Positions 1 through 9,135 of a DNA stretch of 64,000 nt are shown here, in pieces (the first letter of the stretch is position 1; each line of letters begins with the position of its first letter). This stretch comes from Phytophthora hibernalis (taxonomy: Eukaryota > Oomycota > Peronosporomycetes > Peronosporales > Peronosporaceae): contig JAAKBF010000171.1 in the NCBI GenBank assembly GCA_012656075.1, positions 930,001 to 994,000 on the forward strand, written 5' to 3'. Under the pieces are notes generated by a model, which ran no database searches, had not been told where the DNA came from, and worked only from the letters and a program-made list of their open reading frames with translations. The translations under genes and the position numbers were made by a program.

Positions 1-385
1 AGTTGATCCAAACGTTTAGCGCATAAAATGACTGGGATAACTTGACAAAACCATATACGATAGTTAGATATAGGGTGAAAGAGACGCGTTAGATTCCGAA
101 TCTGACGTCCGTTTTGGCTAATTCGCAGTAGGTTTTGAGATAGGCAAGCCCGAACAAAGAGTTTCCGCACTCGGGGAAATGGTTCTTTTATAATGCATGT
201 AAGCTTATAATAATGCGGACCGCTTGGAAGTCAAGTACGGTACGGTATTCGCTTCGCTTTATAACTTACTGTACTGAGAATATTCCTCTCTGATTGGTTT
301 ATTTCCACCAATCCATCGCGGCCAAATCAAGTCAGAATTCTGCAGTCACGAAAACGCCAAACATTTGAATAACCGCCGAGCCAAA
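1..385. other. Intergenic, upstream of the first gene
   Basis: No protein-like reading frame or RNA gene is recognisable. The stretch is A+T-rich and presumably holds the promoter of the gene starting at 386. I could not find a clear oomycete initiator here. Confidence 0.4.
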
Positions 386-658
386 ATGCTGCCCCGACTG
401 ATGGTGCTGGTTGGCGCCTCACTGGCCGTGCTGACCACCGCCGAGCCATTCCAGACCGCGACAACGGACGCGAACACCAAGGAGCGCGCCAGGACCTCCA
501 TCTTCACGAAGCTCTCTCACAACGGTCCCATGGCCGGTATGGGCACCCGCAGACTCAAGCCTTTGCCCACGGACGAAGAGAGATCCTTCGACATGTTCAC
601 ACCGCTGTCAGATGACGGGCCGATGGCTGGAATGGGCACACGCAAGCTGCGACAGTGA
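386..658 (+). CDS. Small secreted protein with duplicated GPMAGMGTR unit and degenerate RxLR-dEER-like motifs
   Basis: A 90-residue protein. The ATG at 386 is chosen because it opens a typical signal peptide (MLPRLMVLVGASLAVLTTA, cleavage near residue 19-20); the upstream in-frame TTG is not needed. The mature part contains two copies of a 19-residue unit. Both share the core GPMAGMGTR followed by a basic residue and Leu, and they are separated by about 12 residues. The first unit ends in RRLK and is followed six residues later by DEER, an imperfect RxLR-dEER arrangement. The second ends in RKLR, a perfect RxLR string, one residue before the stop. No cysteines and no membrane segment in the mature part. 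Likely secreted, function unknown. It could be an effector or a repeat-containing peptide precursor; the basic pairs would suit proteolytic processing. The stop overlaps a GTGAGT string, so a spliced 3' extension is possible but unsupported. Confidence 0.7.
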   Translation: MLPRLMVLVGASLAVLTTAEPFQTATTDANTKERARTSIFTKLSHNGPMAGMGTRRLKPLPTDEERSFDMFTPLSDDGPMAGMGTRKLRQ

Positions 659-1105
659 GTGCAACTAGAGAAGGAGAAGATTTTGAACCAGTTGAGTCTT
701 GATCGACCTAGAAGCATGATTCTGCTGCGTTAGTTATCCTAAATTGGAGCTCTACTTTTTAAAAGGAAAAATGAGTGCATTTGCATGAGTTTGTTGTTTG
801 CTGCACTGTCCACAGCAATGCCTGCGCTGGTGATTAACTTGGTCCGCCCTGTGTGGTGCCGCACGGGATCGGACATCTCAGCGATCTTGCTGGATGCTGC
901 TCACGCTCTGCACGGGTCCAACGCCCGCTGATAGTCAGTGCGGTGGCGAGTTCGGTGTTTGAGCTGCCTGGAGCGCCTGACACCCCGGACTTGATCTTCG
1001 GTTCCGCGATACCCGCTACGTTGTGCCCCGTCGGCGGTTAGGAATCCGTCGGCAGGCTGCGGCACGACAGGCGTTGGAGTTTCACAGCGGGAGGATGGAA
1101 GAAGA
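659..1105. other. Intergenic
   Basis: Short open frames only, none resembling a known family. It holds the 3' flank of the secreted protein gene and ends at the TA target of the mariner-like insertion. Confidence 0.4.
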
Positions 1106-1107
1106 TA

Positions 1108-1127
1108 ACACTACACCTTTGCCACTT
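1108..1127 (+). repeat. Left terminal inverted repeat of the mariner-like element
   Basis: Begins directly after the TA at 1106. Its reverse complement is found at 2623-2645 with small indels near the tip. Confidence 0.8.
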
Positions 1128-1313
1128 TAAAGTGGCAACACTACAATGCAAAGTGGTGTGAAGTAGCGAAGTAACAGCCGATTTTTAGAAAATATTTTTA
1201 AAAACTTCGACTTTAGATCAAAGCGGCTGCTGTCCAATGCAAAGTGGTTGGCTGTGGGATCAAACGCAAAGTGCTGGTTGTGACGGCACTCCAGAGTTCA
1301 TTTTGTACCCAGG

Positions 1314-2504
1314 ATGCCAAGTGAACCAAGGCACACGTTGGCAGCGCGCACTCGCGTGCTTGACGTGCTCAAGCAAGGGCAGGACTGGCTTCTCGTGGCC
1401 CACCATAACGCCATCCCCGCCACCACCGCCCGCCGCATCGTTGACAGTGGCTCACCAGAGCTTAAGGAGAGGGAGGGTCGCGCGCTTCCAACGTGAAGTG
1501 CACGCCAGTGATCGAGATGGCACTGGTAGACTACGTCGAGGAGAACTGTCTGCACACGCTGGTGCAGCTGCAGAGGATGGTCGCTTTAGAGTTCGACGTC
1601 AGCTTGAGCACGTCTCTGATCAGCCAGAAGCTGTGTGGCAAGCTGTACACAATGAAACAGGTGATATTTCCTAACCTGTTATCGCTATTGTTCTTACTGA
1701 TGGTTTCTGTATGACATCATATATACAGGTCCGGATTGAGCCGATTACATGTAACAGGGAAGAGAACATCGAAAAGCGGCGCGTGTTTGCCGAAGCTCTG
1801 CTCAAGCATGTGCTTTTATTGTCTATTACGATGAAACGAACTTTTAACCTGTACTGCAAGCGGCTGAAAGGGAGGGCGCTGCAAGGTGAGCGCGCTGTGG
1901 TGAAGCTGCCAGCATCCAAGGGCAAGAATCTGCAGGTGCAGTGCGCTGTGTCGACGGAGATTGGTCTCGTGCACTACGCTACCCAACGTGGAAGCATCAA
2001 GATGGAGGCTAATGCAGCCTTCGTCGATGCTATTTACGACACTGTGAAAGCGCATGAAACCTACCAAGCTGACTTTTCGGGTAAGCCAGTTGTGATTGTA
2101 GTGGACAACGCGCCCGCTCACAGCCAGACAGAGGACCGGGTACGTCAGCGCAGCGACTTGGTGCTGCTGCGCCTAGGCCACTACTCGCCAATGTGCAACC
2201 CCATTGAAGGTAAGCATGGTCTAATGTGTGTTGCTGTTGTTTACTTACTTTGTATGATGTGCTGTGTATAGGCTGCTTCAGTGTCTTGAAGGCCAAGATC
2301 AAGAGTTACTTGGCTCTGAGCCACGACGAGATGCTGGGAGATCCTCGCGGACAAATGCAAGAGCGCCGCATGCAGCTTCTCGAGAAGGCAGCTGATAATT
2401 GCATGCCTTGCATGACTCTGAGACTTGTCAGCAGAATGGCTCGCCACTGCGCGCACGCCGTCGCAGCAGCTCAATGCTCCGAGCCAATGGAGTACGGAAA
2501 GTAG
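1314..2504 (+). pseudogene. Tc1/mariner (IS630-like) DDE transposase, frameshifted
   Basis: The N-terminal helix-turn-helix part (from 1314) and the next exon are in different frames, with an indel near 1465. From there three exons can be joined: to 1660, intron 1661-1728 (68 bases, GT...CAG), 1729-2209, intron 2210-2271 (62 bases, GT...TAG), 2272-2504. The C-terminal part shows the second catalytic Asp in VVDNAPAH and the Glu in SPMCNPIE, 33 residues between them, close to the DD34E spacing. The first catalytic motif, readable as YYDETNF at 1824-1841, lies out of frame: a one-base loss in the T run before it and a one-base gain after it replace about ten residues. The enzyme is therefore dead although the frame around the site is open. 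Confidence 0.85.
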
Positions 2505-2622
2505 CCATTTGAACTGGACAAAATCCACTTTGCTCTGGACTAAATTCACAATAGACTTTTGTGAAATTTGGATGTTCGAGATTTTGACCTTAACCGTTTT
2601 GAATTGCACTAGGGCCACCCTG

Positions 2623-2645
2623 AAGTGGCAAAGGTGTATAGTGTT
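2623..2645 (-). repeat. Right terminal inverted repeat of the mariner-like element
   Basis: Inverse of 1108-1127, followed by the TA at 2646-2647. Confidence 0.8.
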
Positions 2646-2975
2646 TACCAGTAGGTGTAATCCAGTCCGGAGTTCACTAGGCAGCAATTTCAGACATCGA
2701 AGGAAATACAACCTGACTTCACTCGCTCGCTCTGCACGGGTTCTCTTCCTGTCCACATTCCGACGAGCGCTGCTGGCCGCCATAGACGCACCCTCTAGTC
2801 TGCTGCAGCTGGGAGCTCTCCTGTGCCGGGTTGAGTTTTTGCCAAAATAAAAATAAAAACTCAACCGGATTTTCCAGTCAAGTGTGAATTGGTGCATCGC
2901 CCTTCCCCTTCAAGCTCTCGCATCCTTTACTCCGAGGGAGTGACAGGTGATGTGAACCCAACGGGTGGTGTCCTC

Positions 2976-2990
2976 GCATCTCCACACAAC
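2976..2990 (+). promoter_or_regulatory. Possible oomycete initiator-like site
   Basis: A CATCTCCACACA string resembles the oomycete initiator consensus (CA, then a pyrimidine run, then CA) and sits about 56 bases before the ATG at 3033. Weak match, inferred from position and pattern. Confidence 0.3.
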
Positions 2991-3032
2991 CAAACTCGCA
3001 CAGTTTGAGTGCAAGGGAACAAGTCGAGCAGA

Positions 3033-3521
3033 ATGCGCCAACCACTTCTTGCAGTGCTGTTATTGCTGCAGGCGGTGGCAAACCAATTCGTGGCCGAAGG
3101 CCGCCACGTGAGAGTACTGGAAGACGAAGGCCACAGCGATGATCGAAATAGCGGAGACGCGGCCAGCGCCAGGAGTGAAGACTCGTCAATCGATTCCAAG
3201 TCCGATGACATATTCGACCACACCGCGGTGGTGGTTGTTGTTGCAGTCGTGGGCGTCGTGCTTGTCCTTGCAGCCGTCATGCTAGTGGTGGTTCGCCAGA
3301 GGAGAAGACGAACTCTCGATCGCAGCAGCACCACGTCCCCACAAGCCAACGAACTCTCGCCAGCGCCTCAGTTGGCGTTGCCTATGCTCGGCATTAGCAA
3401 ATGTCTAATAGACAAGAACACTTCATACCATCACCAGCGTCGATACACAAGCCACGCTCCCAACCCCACTGATAGTAAAACTTCGCCCTATGTAAATCCC
3501 ATTGTAAGCTTGAAAAATTGA
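3033..3521 (+). CDS. Small type I single-pass membrane protein, hypothetical
   Basis: A 162-residue protein. The ATG at 3033 is preferred over the upstream in-frame GTG because it starts a signal peptide (MRQPLLAVLLLLQAVA). The ectodomain of about 45 residues is acidic and Ser/Asp-rich. A strongly hydrophobic Val/Ala/Leu segment (about residues 64-90) follows, then an Arg cluster (RQRRRR) that fits a stop-transfer signal with the C-terminus in the cytosol. The tail of about 70 residues is Ser/Pro/Thr-rich and looks disordered. No enzyme motif is visible. RVLEDE near residue 30 is only vaguely RxLR-like and the membrane anchor argues against an exported effector. Function unknown. Confidence 0.65.
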   Translation: MRQPLLAVLLLLQAVANQFVAEGRHVRVLEDEGHSDDRNSGDAASARSEDSSIDSKSDDIFDHTAVVVVVAVVGVVLVLAAVMLVVVRQRRRRTLDRSSTTSPQANELSPAPQLALPMLGISKCLIDKNTSYHHQRRYTSHAPNPTDSKTSPYVNPIVSLKN

Positions 3522-3714
3522 TTACCTGCCGTCAAACTTCTGACTACATGTACCCCGACGGCAAGTGGTCCTCTTGCCACTTGTCTACATCAAACACAAC
3601 ATTAACATATCTCCCCATTAATGTGAAAGACTTGGTTAATGTTAAGCTGGGGATAATACAAAAGAGCCTCCGTCGCTAACAAAACATCTTGATGTGCTTG
3701 CTGAATTCGCCAGT

Positions 3715-5909
3715 CTACAGCTCGTCCTTCATGATCTTGCGCAGTTCGTAAGAAATGTGGATGGCGCTTGGGCGTTGGGCTGGGTCGAACGACAAACATG
3801 CGCGCGCCAGCTTCACGATGGAAGGTGGGCACGATTCGTCGAAGCTTGGCTGCAGCTTGCCAGCGGACACAAGCTGCAGAATGGTAACGTCCTGCATCTT
3901 GCCGCCGTTCGTGTTGGTAGCATCATAGAACGGAGCCTTGCACGTGTCCAGCTCCGACAGCACCACACCGAACGAGTAAATATCAGCAAACTCGGTGTAA
4001 TGGCCACCTAGAATCACCTCCGGGGCGATCCAGCGCGCCGTACCCACGCCGGCCGTCATGGTCTCGTCGAAGCTGCGGTTACGCGAGATACCGAAATCGC
4101 TCAGCTTTGCACCGCTCTGTGCGTCGATCAGAATGTTACGCGACTTCAAGTCACGGTGAATGAGCTTCGGGTTCAGCGTGTGCAGGTACACGAGAGCATC
4201 AGCAATATCAATTGCAATCTGGCACTTCAGGTTGGCCCATGTAAGCGAACTGGCGCGGCTCGAGTCTAGCAGCGACTTCAGGTCACCACAGTCCATAAAC
4301 TCGGTCACAGCCTGAATAGTCAGAGCGTTGGTCCACGACACACCAATAAAATGCACGATCTTGGGGTGGTCCAGACGCGCCATCACCTTAATTTCCGTCG
4401 CGAACGCCAGGGCATCCTGCATGGACTTCTTGTCGTTCAACAACCTCTTGATGGCCACGTTTTCGTTCATGTACAGACCGAGCCACACCTCACCGAAACC
4501 GCCGCGCGACGGCAGCTTGACAGCCTCCACATCGCGGTGCTCGATACGTGCGGCCAGCAGGTCCGGGTCATCCCAGATCGACGAGCCGAACGTCGTGTCG
4601 CCGCCCGTAAGACTCGATCCAATGTCCGTGCCGAAGATCGTCGAGCCGCCCTTGGTCGAAAACTGGCCGCCGTGTTTCTTGCGGTACCAAACAAATGCAA
4701 TGATGGCGATGACCAGAATGCCGCAGACCACGCCGAGCACAATGGGGAGCGTGTGGCTGCTGCGGCTGCTGCCACCGTCGCTTGAGGAGGCCGTTGAGAC
4801 GGCGCACACCTGCACATTCGTGTTACTGACCGTCGTGCTCGCGTATCCGGAGCCACAGTCCGTGATAGTCACATCAGCGTCGAAGGCTGCCAGGTTCCCC
4901 AACAGTGTCAACTGCGAGTCCGACACCTGAAGGTTCGTGAGGTTGCAGCTCGTCATGTACAGGTACTTGAGTGCTCCCGACTCAGCCATCGTGTAGACAT
5001 TGTCCGGGATCGAGGCGTATGAGTTACCTGACAGGTTGAGCGTCTGCAGATTGTCCAGCACGGCGGGGAAGTCCGTGAGCGTGTTGTAGGCCAAGTTGAG
5101 GTCCGTGAGGGTGCTGAGGCCCGTCCAGACGTCGCTCGTGTTGTCCGGCAGGTCCGTGATGTAGTTCAGAGACAGGTCCAGCTTGGTGATGGCCGAGAAG
5201 TTGGCGAACTGATCCGGGAATGTGTTCAGGTTGGCGTTCTCCAGATACAGCGTACTGTACGTGGTGGCGAGTGAGACGGACGAGATGGTGTTGCGCAAGT
5301 TCACACTCATGAGGAACATGCTCGCGACGCCGGTGGGGGTGTCGAAGAAGGTTTGGTCCAGCGAAATGTCCTTGATAACGCTTTTGCTGATGGATTCGGT
5401 CGGCGTGCCCAGCAATTGGCTAGAAATGGAATGTGGCATATACCAGATCGTCAGTGCCACTGTAGTCATACAAATCCCAAGTTCAACCTTCACCCCATTC
5501 AATAATGCACAACGTACACTGAAAGTGTGGCCGAGTCGTAGCTGAGCTCCGTGATCTCCGTCACGTACGCCATCGTCTTCTCGCTCGTCTCGGAGTTGGC
5601 CTCGAGCGACAGCAGCCACTGGTTGCCATCCCACAGCAGCGAGTCCAGACACTGGTACGTCACGTTACACTCCGTGCTCGTGCCGGGCAGTGTGAAGTCG
5701 CTGTCGCTGTAGCAGGGGCCACTGGCGCCCAGCTCTACGCACTCGTCCTGCGAGGGCGAGTACAGTACGCACGCGTTGTCGTCGCAGCGCGAGGGGCAGC
5801 CGGACGAGGTCAGGACGTTCTCCGTGAGCGCCGTGCACTCGGCGGCGTGCGAGGAGCCGAGCTGTAGCAGCAGCAGCAACGCCGAGAAGCGCCAGACGTT
5901 GGAGAGCAT
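3715..5909 (-). CDS. LRR receptor-like kinase of the TKL (tyrosine kinase-like) group
   Basis: Two exons, 5909-5518 and 5419-3715, give 698 residues. The intron 5517-5420 (98 bases, GTACGT...TTTCTAG) is inferred because it joins the frames in phase and avoids a stop. Order: signal peptide (residues 1-23), Cys-containing N-terminal domain, about four to five leucine-rich repeats (roughly 185-290; LDLSLNYITDLP, LNLAYNTLTDFP, LNLSGN), a Ser-rich stalk, a transmembrane helix (354-376), and a cytosolic kinase domain (430-695). Kinase landmarks: glycine loop SRGGFGEV (first glycine replaced), VAIK lysine near 455, HRDLKSRN near 552, DFG near 572, APE near 596. All catalytic residues are present. 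Expected to sense an extracellular ligand and phosphorylate Ser/Thr substrates. A GCC precedes the ATG and a TCACTC initiator-like string lies about 40 bases upstream. Confidence 0.9.
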
Positions 5910-6614
5910 GGCAGCGGGCTGTTGATTATTCGAGTGTGGGGGCGAGTGACAGGAACTGGATTATTGGAAGAAGGGTCGGGGTGCGTTTGTATGGGAAATT
6001 GTAAGCACTGGGTTTGTATGGAGAAGTGCATGCTGCGTGGGTGTACCGAAGCCTCTGCCATTTTTGGTAACGTTTTTAAATAACGTTAACATGTTTTGTT
6101 TGGCCGATTTTTTGCGGCGATACACGACGCTGGTGCTGGTGGATGGCAAAGCCTGCCATGCAGTGTTATCCATACATGTATTAATACACGTGCCATTGAC
6201 AGACATGGCCTCGATGCTCGAAGCGTTGCCGACTGGCTAAATGCTGGGAGGCCAATCCGACGGGAAAAACAGGCTGGCGTGCGCGAAAATTTGGAGCGGT
6301 CAGTCTCGGGAGGGAGTCCGTATTGTAAGAAGATAAAAAGCCATGTTTCTGCAAGTATTACTGGTAGGCGTATCGTCCAGGCCACTAAAGAGCGGATGTC
6401 GAGTCCCGATTCTACGCGGAAATTTTTGAGAACGGAATTCAAGTGGAAAAATGACGAGTAAAAAATACCACAAAGTTTGTCAGCGACCATCCCATTGCCA
6501 TCGCGATGGCGTGGCCAAGAGGAAGAGGGCCGCGACAGAGGAATCGAGGTTTACCGCTTCGTTCGATATGGAAATGACACGCTTGGCAACGGAAAATGTA
6601 TCCCTGTTATTTTA
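5910..6614. other. Intergenic, 5' side of the kinase gene
   Basis: Contains the presumed kinase promoter at its left end. No further coding region or RNA gene recognised. Confidence 0.4.
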
Positions 6615-6642
6615 ATACCCCCGTATTAAAATACGGGGGTAT
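6615..6642. repeat. Perfect inverted repeat, 13-bp arms, 2-base loop
   Basis: ATACCCCCGTATT (6615-6627) faces its exact complement (6630-6642) across AA. In A+T-rich intergenic DNA. Confidence 0.85.
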
Positions 6643-6655
6643 AATTATTATAGAA

Positions 6656-6744
6656 GGGTGCTTTTTTTAAATTAGGTCATTTTAAAAATGACCGAATTTT
6701 AAATGGATTTTAAAATTCGGTAAAATGAGTCTTTTTTGAGCACC
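6656..6744. repeat. Palindromic MITE-like block
   Basis: Two adjacent perfect inverted repeats: GGTCATTTT against its complement (6675-6693), and a 12-bp pair (6692-6703 and 6709-6720) with a 5-base spacer. The block is framed by GGTGCT (6657) and AGCACC (6739). The nested symmetry suggests a fold-back type non-autonomous element; no target duplication was identified. Confidence 0.5.
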
Positions 6745-7046
6745 TGAATTCTAGATTTTAAACATAGGTATCAGAATTATCAGATGAATTTCAACAAATC
6801 AATCATATGACTACTGTATCAGTCCCTGCCTGTGACAGTCATTGCTGTCCACGGGAGGAATATTGGAACCCGTAGACGAAATCACTTTCATCAGTCAGGA
6901 TCGCCTTGTAAATTGCTCTAGCTGATACAGCACTGCAGCTAAGGCGACGAAGCCAAGAATCCTTCATTGGTTATCCACCGATGCACTCAAGTCACAGCCA
7001 TCGAGTCTTGTCTCGCTCCGCAAAAATAGCAATTGGCACCTCCTTT
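6745..7046. other. Intergenic
   Basis: No coding or RNA feature recognised. The right end leads into the promoter of the gene at 7114. Confidence 0.35.
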
Positions 7047-7057
7047 GCATTCCACAC
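7047..7057 (+). promoter_or_regulatory. Oomycete initiator-like site
   Basis: CATTCCACAC fits the pattern CA-Y-T-Y-Y-N-CA of oomycete initiators and lies 66 bases before the ATG at 7114. Inferred transcription start region. Confidence 0.4.
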
Positions 7058-7113
7058 CAGCATCTTACTTCTGCTCGAGTGGGGCACAGGAGACACGAGG
7101 TTCACCGTCCACC

Positions 7114-7839
7114 ATGACCGAACGCCGTTTGCTGCAATTGATGCTGATCTTCGCGCTACTTACCTCTATCAAAGCAACGCCACTCTCGTCCAACACCTCG
7201 GACGCCACGCAAGCTCAGCTGTCAGGGTGCCAAGTGTGCGCTGAGGCGGGAGACTGCTTGCACGCCTACCTCGATGGTCCCGGACAGTTTTGCGGCAATT
7301 GGCTGGACCGAGCAAGCCAACGACAGCGGTGCTGCTGCCCCCGTGAAGCTACGTGCGAAGTCTCCAACTACGTCTGCAAGTGCCGGACCAGCAAAACCAA
7401 AGCACCGAAAACGTTGACATCAACTTCACGAGCAAGTTGGGGCACGATTTTCGGCTCGATTGTCGTTTTCTTCGTCGCCTCCTCCATCCTCTGGTGCTTG
7501 TGCCCTTGTTGCCGCGCGAACAGATATGCGGCTCTTTCACCAGCCATGACTCCTATGGTCGTCCAAGCTCCAGTCTACGCGAACGCTTACGGTCCTGCTG
7601 GATATGGCCACGGGTATGGGCCCAGCGAATATGTTGGTCCAGTCTACAATGGAGGCGGCTACTCGAACGGAGGAATGGGTGCTGGCTCCAGCGCAATGCT
7701 CGGTGGCGTCGCTGGCATGTTCGGCGGCATTCTGGTGGGCCAGGCAATGTCAGATGCTGGTGGACACCACGGTTATTACGGAGGTGTAGACACATACTGC
7801 GCGGACAATGGAGGCGAGGACTTTGGCGGCGATTTCTAG
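7114..7839 (+). CDS. Secretory-pathway membrane protein: Cys-rich ectodomain, one TM helix, Gly/Tyr-rich tail
   Basis: A 241-residue protein. The ATG at 7114 (ACCATGACC context) starts a signal peptide (MTERRLLQLMLIFALLTS...). The upstream in-frame start would bury it. The mature ectodomain (about residues 25-95) has about eleven cysteines, including CQVC and a CCC triplet, suggesting disulfides. A hydrophobic helix follows (about 112-136, ending CLCPCC, a likely palmitoylation patch). The cytosolic tail is first Pro/Tyr/Gly-rich (repeats of YGP and GYG), then has a glycine-zipper-like stretch (GGVAGMFGGILVG), and ends in an acidic GGEDFGGDF motif. The overall plan of Cys-rich ectodomain, TM and Gly-rich tail is familiar from conserved oomycete proteins of unknown function. 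No enzymatic motif seen. Confidence 0.75.
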   Translation: MTERRLLQLMLIFALLTSIKATPLSSNTSDATQAQLSGCQVCAEAGDCLHAYLDGPGQFCGNWLDRASQRQRCCCPREATCEVSNYVCKCRTSKTKAPKTLTSTSRASWGTIFGSIVVFFVASSILWCLCPCCRANRYAALSPAMTPMVVQAPVYANAYGPAGYGHGYGPSEYVGPVYNGGGYSNGGMGAGSSAMLGGVAGMFGGILVGQAMSDAGGHHGYYGGVDTYCADNGGEDFGGDF

Positions 7840-7907
7840 CTCGATCACAACAGCGTAAAGAGTGTTTATTAACTTAGATTAGAGTTACTTCGTCGCGAGT
7901 TTTCCTG

Positions 7908-9135
7908 TCATCCAAGCGTGATGAGGTTTGCTCGTCGGATCATCTGCTCGAACCGAAACAGAACGTTGCCCGTCTCGACAAAGAGATACCTGGCCTGAGC
8001 CTCGTTGAGACAATCTGCATGGCCGCCGTACGAGAACTGCACATGGTCTTCAAACATGTCGAACCGCATGTACGTGTACGCATCGCGCAAGTAGACCACG
8101 CCATTTCGGTTCGAGTTCGCCAGGTCATCAGGAGGAGGCACTACGATTGTCAGAATTGACAGCGACTTGTGGCCATGACCATCTTCATCCGCAACCTTGG
8201 ACGAGATATTAAGATGACGGAAACGATGCGAGCGGTTCGCGTCCGGGGAGTTTCGAATCAGGACGGTATTGAACGCGTCCACACGCTGCAGTACGCGAAT
8301 ATCGATAGGCGAGCGGTAGCATCTCCTGTACATGTCGGGGCTGTTGAAGACCCGCCAGCCTTCGATGGCCAGCTCCTCTGCCAACGACATGCTGTCCATA
8401 CATGGGATGAGCTTAATGAAATGGAAGTCGAACTTTTGCTTGTCGCTCATACTTCGCTGCACAGTCCAGCCGAAGAACTGCATGGACTCGTTGGTCATCT
8501 GGTCCTTCATGAACCTCGCGTGGTGGGCCTTCATAGTCTGATACTTGTCACGCACAATGTTGTAGCACGTCGTCGCCGGCATCGGCTCATAGTAGAAGGG
8601 CTCCGTGTCCTCTGCAAAATACGACCAGAACCCGGGGCGGTTCAGCGCCTGCACGGTCCTGGCAGGAAGCTCCGTCTGCAACTGGGCGTCGGCCACCTCG
8701 GGGTGTCAACCCGCAGCGTCACCTCGAAGATGGCCATTTGCTCCAGACGTTGCACCAGAGCTTCGTTCTCTCGGTGGATGGCGTTCTCCGTCGCCACTGC
8801 GTCAATGTACTGGACCATGAGCTCCGTGTGCTGGTTCTGTCCCATTGTCGCCGTCGTGGAAGTGGACGACTCGGACGTGTAACCTGCTTCGTCACTCCCG
8901 GTGGGGAGTGCTGAGCTTGCTGGGGTGGTGGTGGTGCAGTGGGTCTACGTCTGCCCCAGGCCACCATACCGACCTCCAGCTTCTTTGACAGGTGCTGGTA
9001 CTGTTTCCGCATGGAGTCCATTAGGACGTTGTGTCGAGACCTACCTCTGGCCATGTTCTCTCGGTGGCGGCGCTTCTTGGCGTCCGCTTTACTCTCAGAC
9101 TTGGAGGACGACACTTCCTGGACCAGCTCGTCCAT
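7908..9135 (-). CDS. bZIP-like transcription factor, with one apparent frameshift
   Basis: First Met at 9135. Exon 1 runs 9135-8970 and encodes an acidic start and a basic region (KKRRHRENMARGRSRH, the NxA..SR signature of bZIP DNA-binding helices). An intron of 50 bases (8969-8920, GTATGG...CCCCAG) is inferred because it alone links the basic region in phase with the next open frame. Exon 2 encodes a Ser-rich stretch and a coiled coil (ENAIHRENEALVQRLEQ) that fits a leucine zipper. Near 8697-8710 the frame must shift by one base to continue into about 260 residues with an aromatic motif (GFWSYFAEDTEPFYYEPM) ending at 7908. One missing C in ACACCCCGAG would explain it; a 65-base intron from GCTCTG to CCCGAG is the alternative. 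The gene is either a recent pseudogene, spliced differently, or carries a sequencing indel. Confidence 0.65.

Larger units (their letters stand above)
1106..2647 (+). mobile_element. Tc1/mariner-type DNA transposon, degenerate copy
   Basis: A roughly 1.54-kb element bounded by TA dinucleotides (1106-1107 and 2646-2647), as expected of the TA target duplication of this superfamily. Terminal inverted repeats are at 1108-1127 and 2623-2645. They share the block CACCTTTGCCACTT and differ by a few bases at the extreme ends. Between them lies a DDE transposase gene with two short introns. Internal short repeats built on AAAGTGG occur behind the left terminus. The boundaries rest on the TIR pair and the flanking TA, both visible in the sequence. 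Confidence 0.85.

Noticed and set aside
655..733. Intron starting GTGAGT at the stop codon of the first gene
   Set aside because: A GT...AG pair can be drawn (ending TTAG near 733), but nothing protein-like follows in the joined frame.
3033..3521. RxLR effector candidate (RVLEDE)
   Set aside because: No RxLR motif proper, and a strong membrane helix with stop-transfer arginines.
4328..4930. 200-residue plus-strand open frame inside the kinase gene
   Set aside because: Antisense shadow of the kinase; no family resemblance, composition follows the opposite strand.
7353..7877. 174-residue Arg/Leu-rich open frame overlapping the Gly/Tyr-rich protein
   Set aside because: Frame shadow of repetitive Gly/Tyr codons; the 7114-7839 frame has signal peptide and TM helix.
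8697..8722. A 26-base intron in the bZIP-like gene (GTGACG...CCCGAG)
   Set aside because: It would restore the frame but is too short for normal splicing; an indel or a longer intron is more likely.
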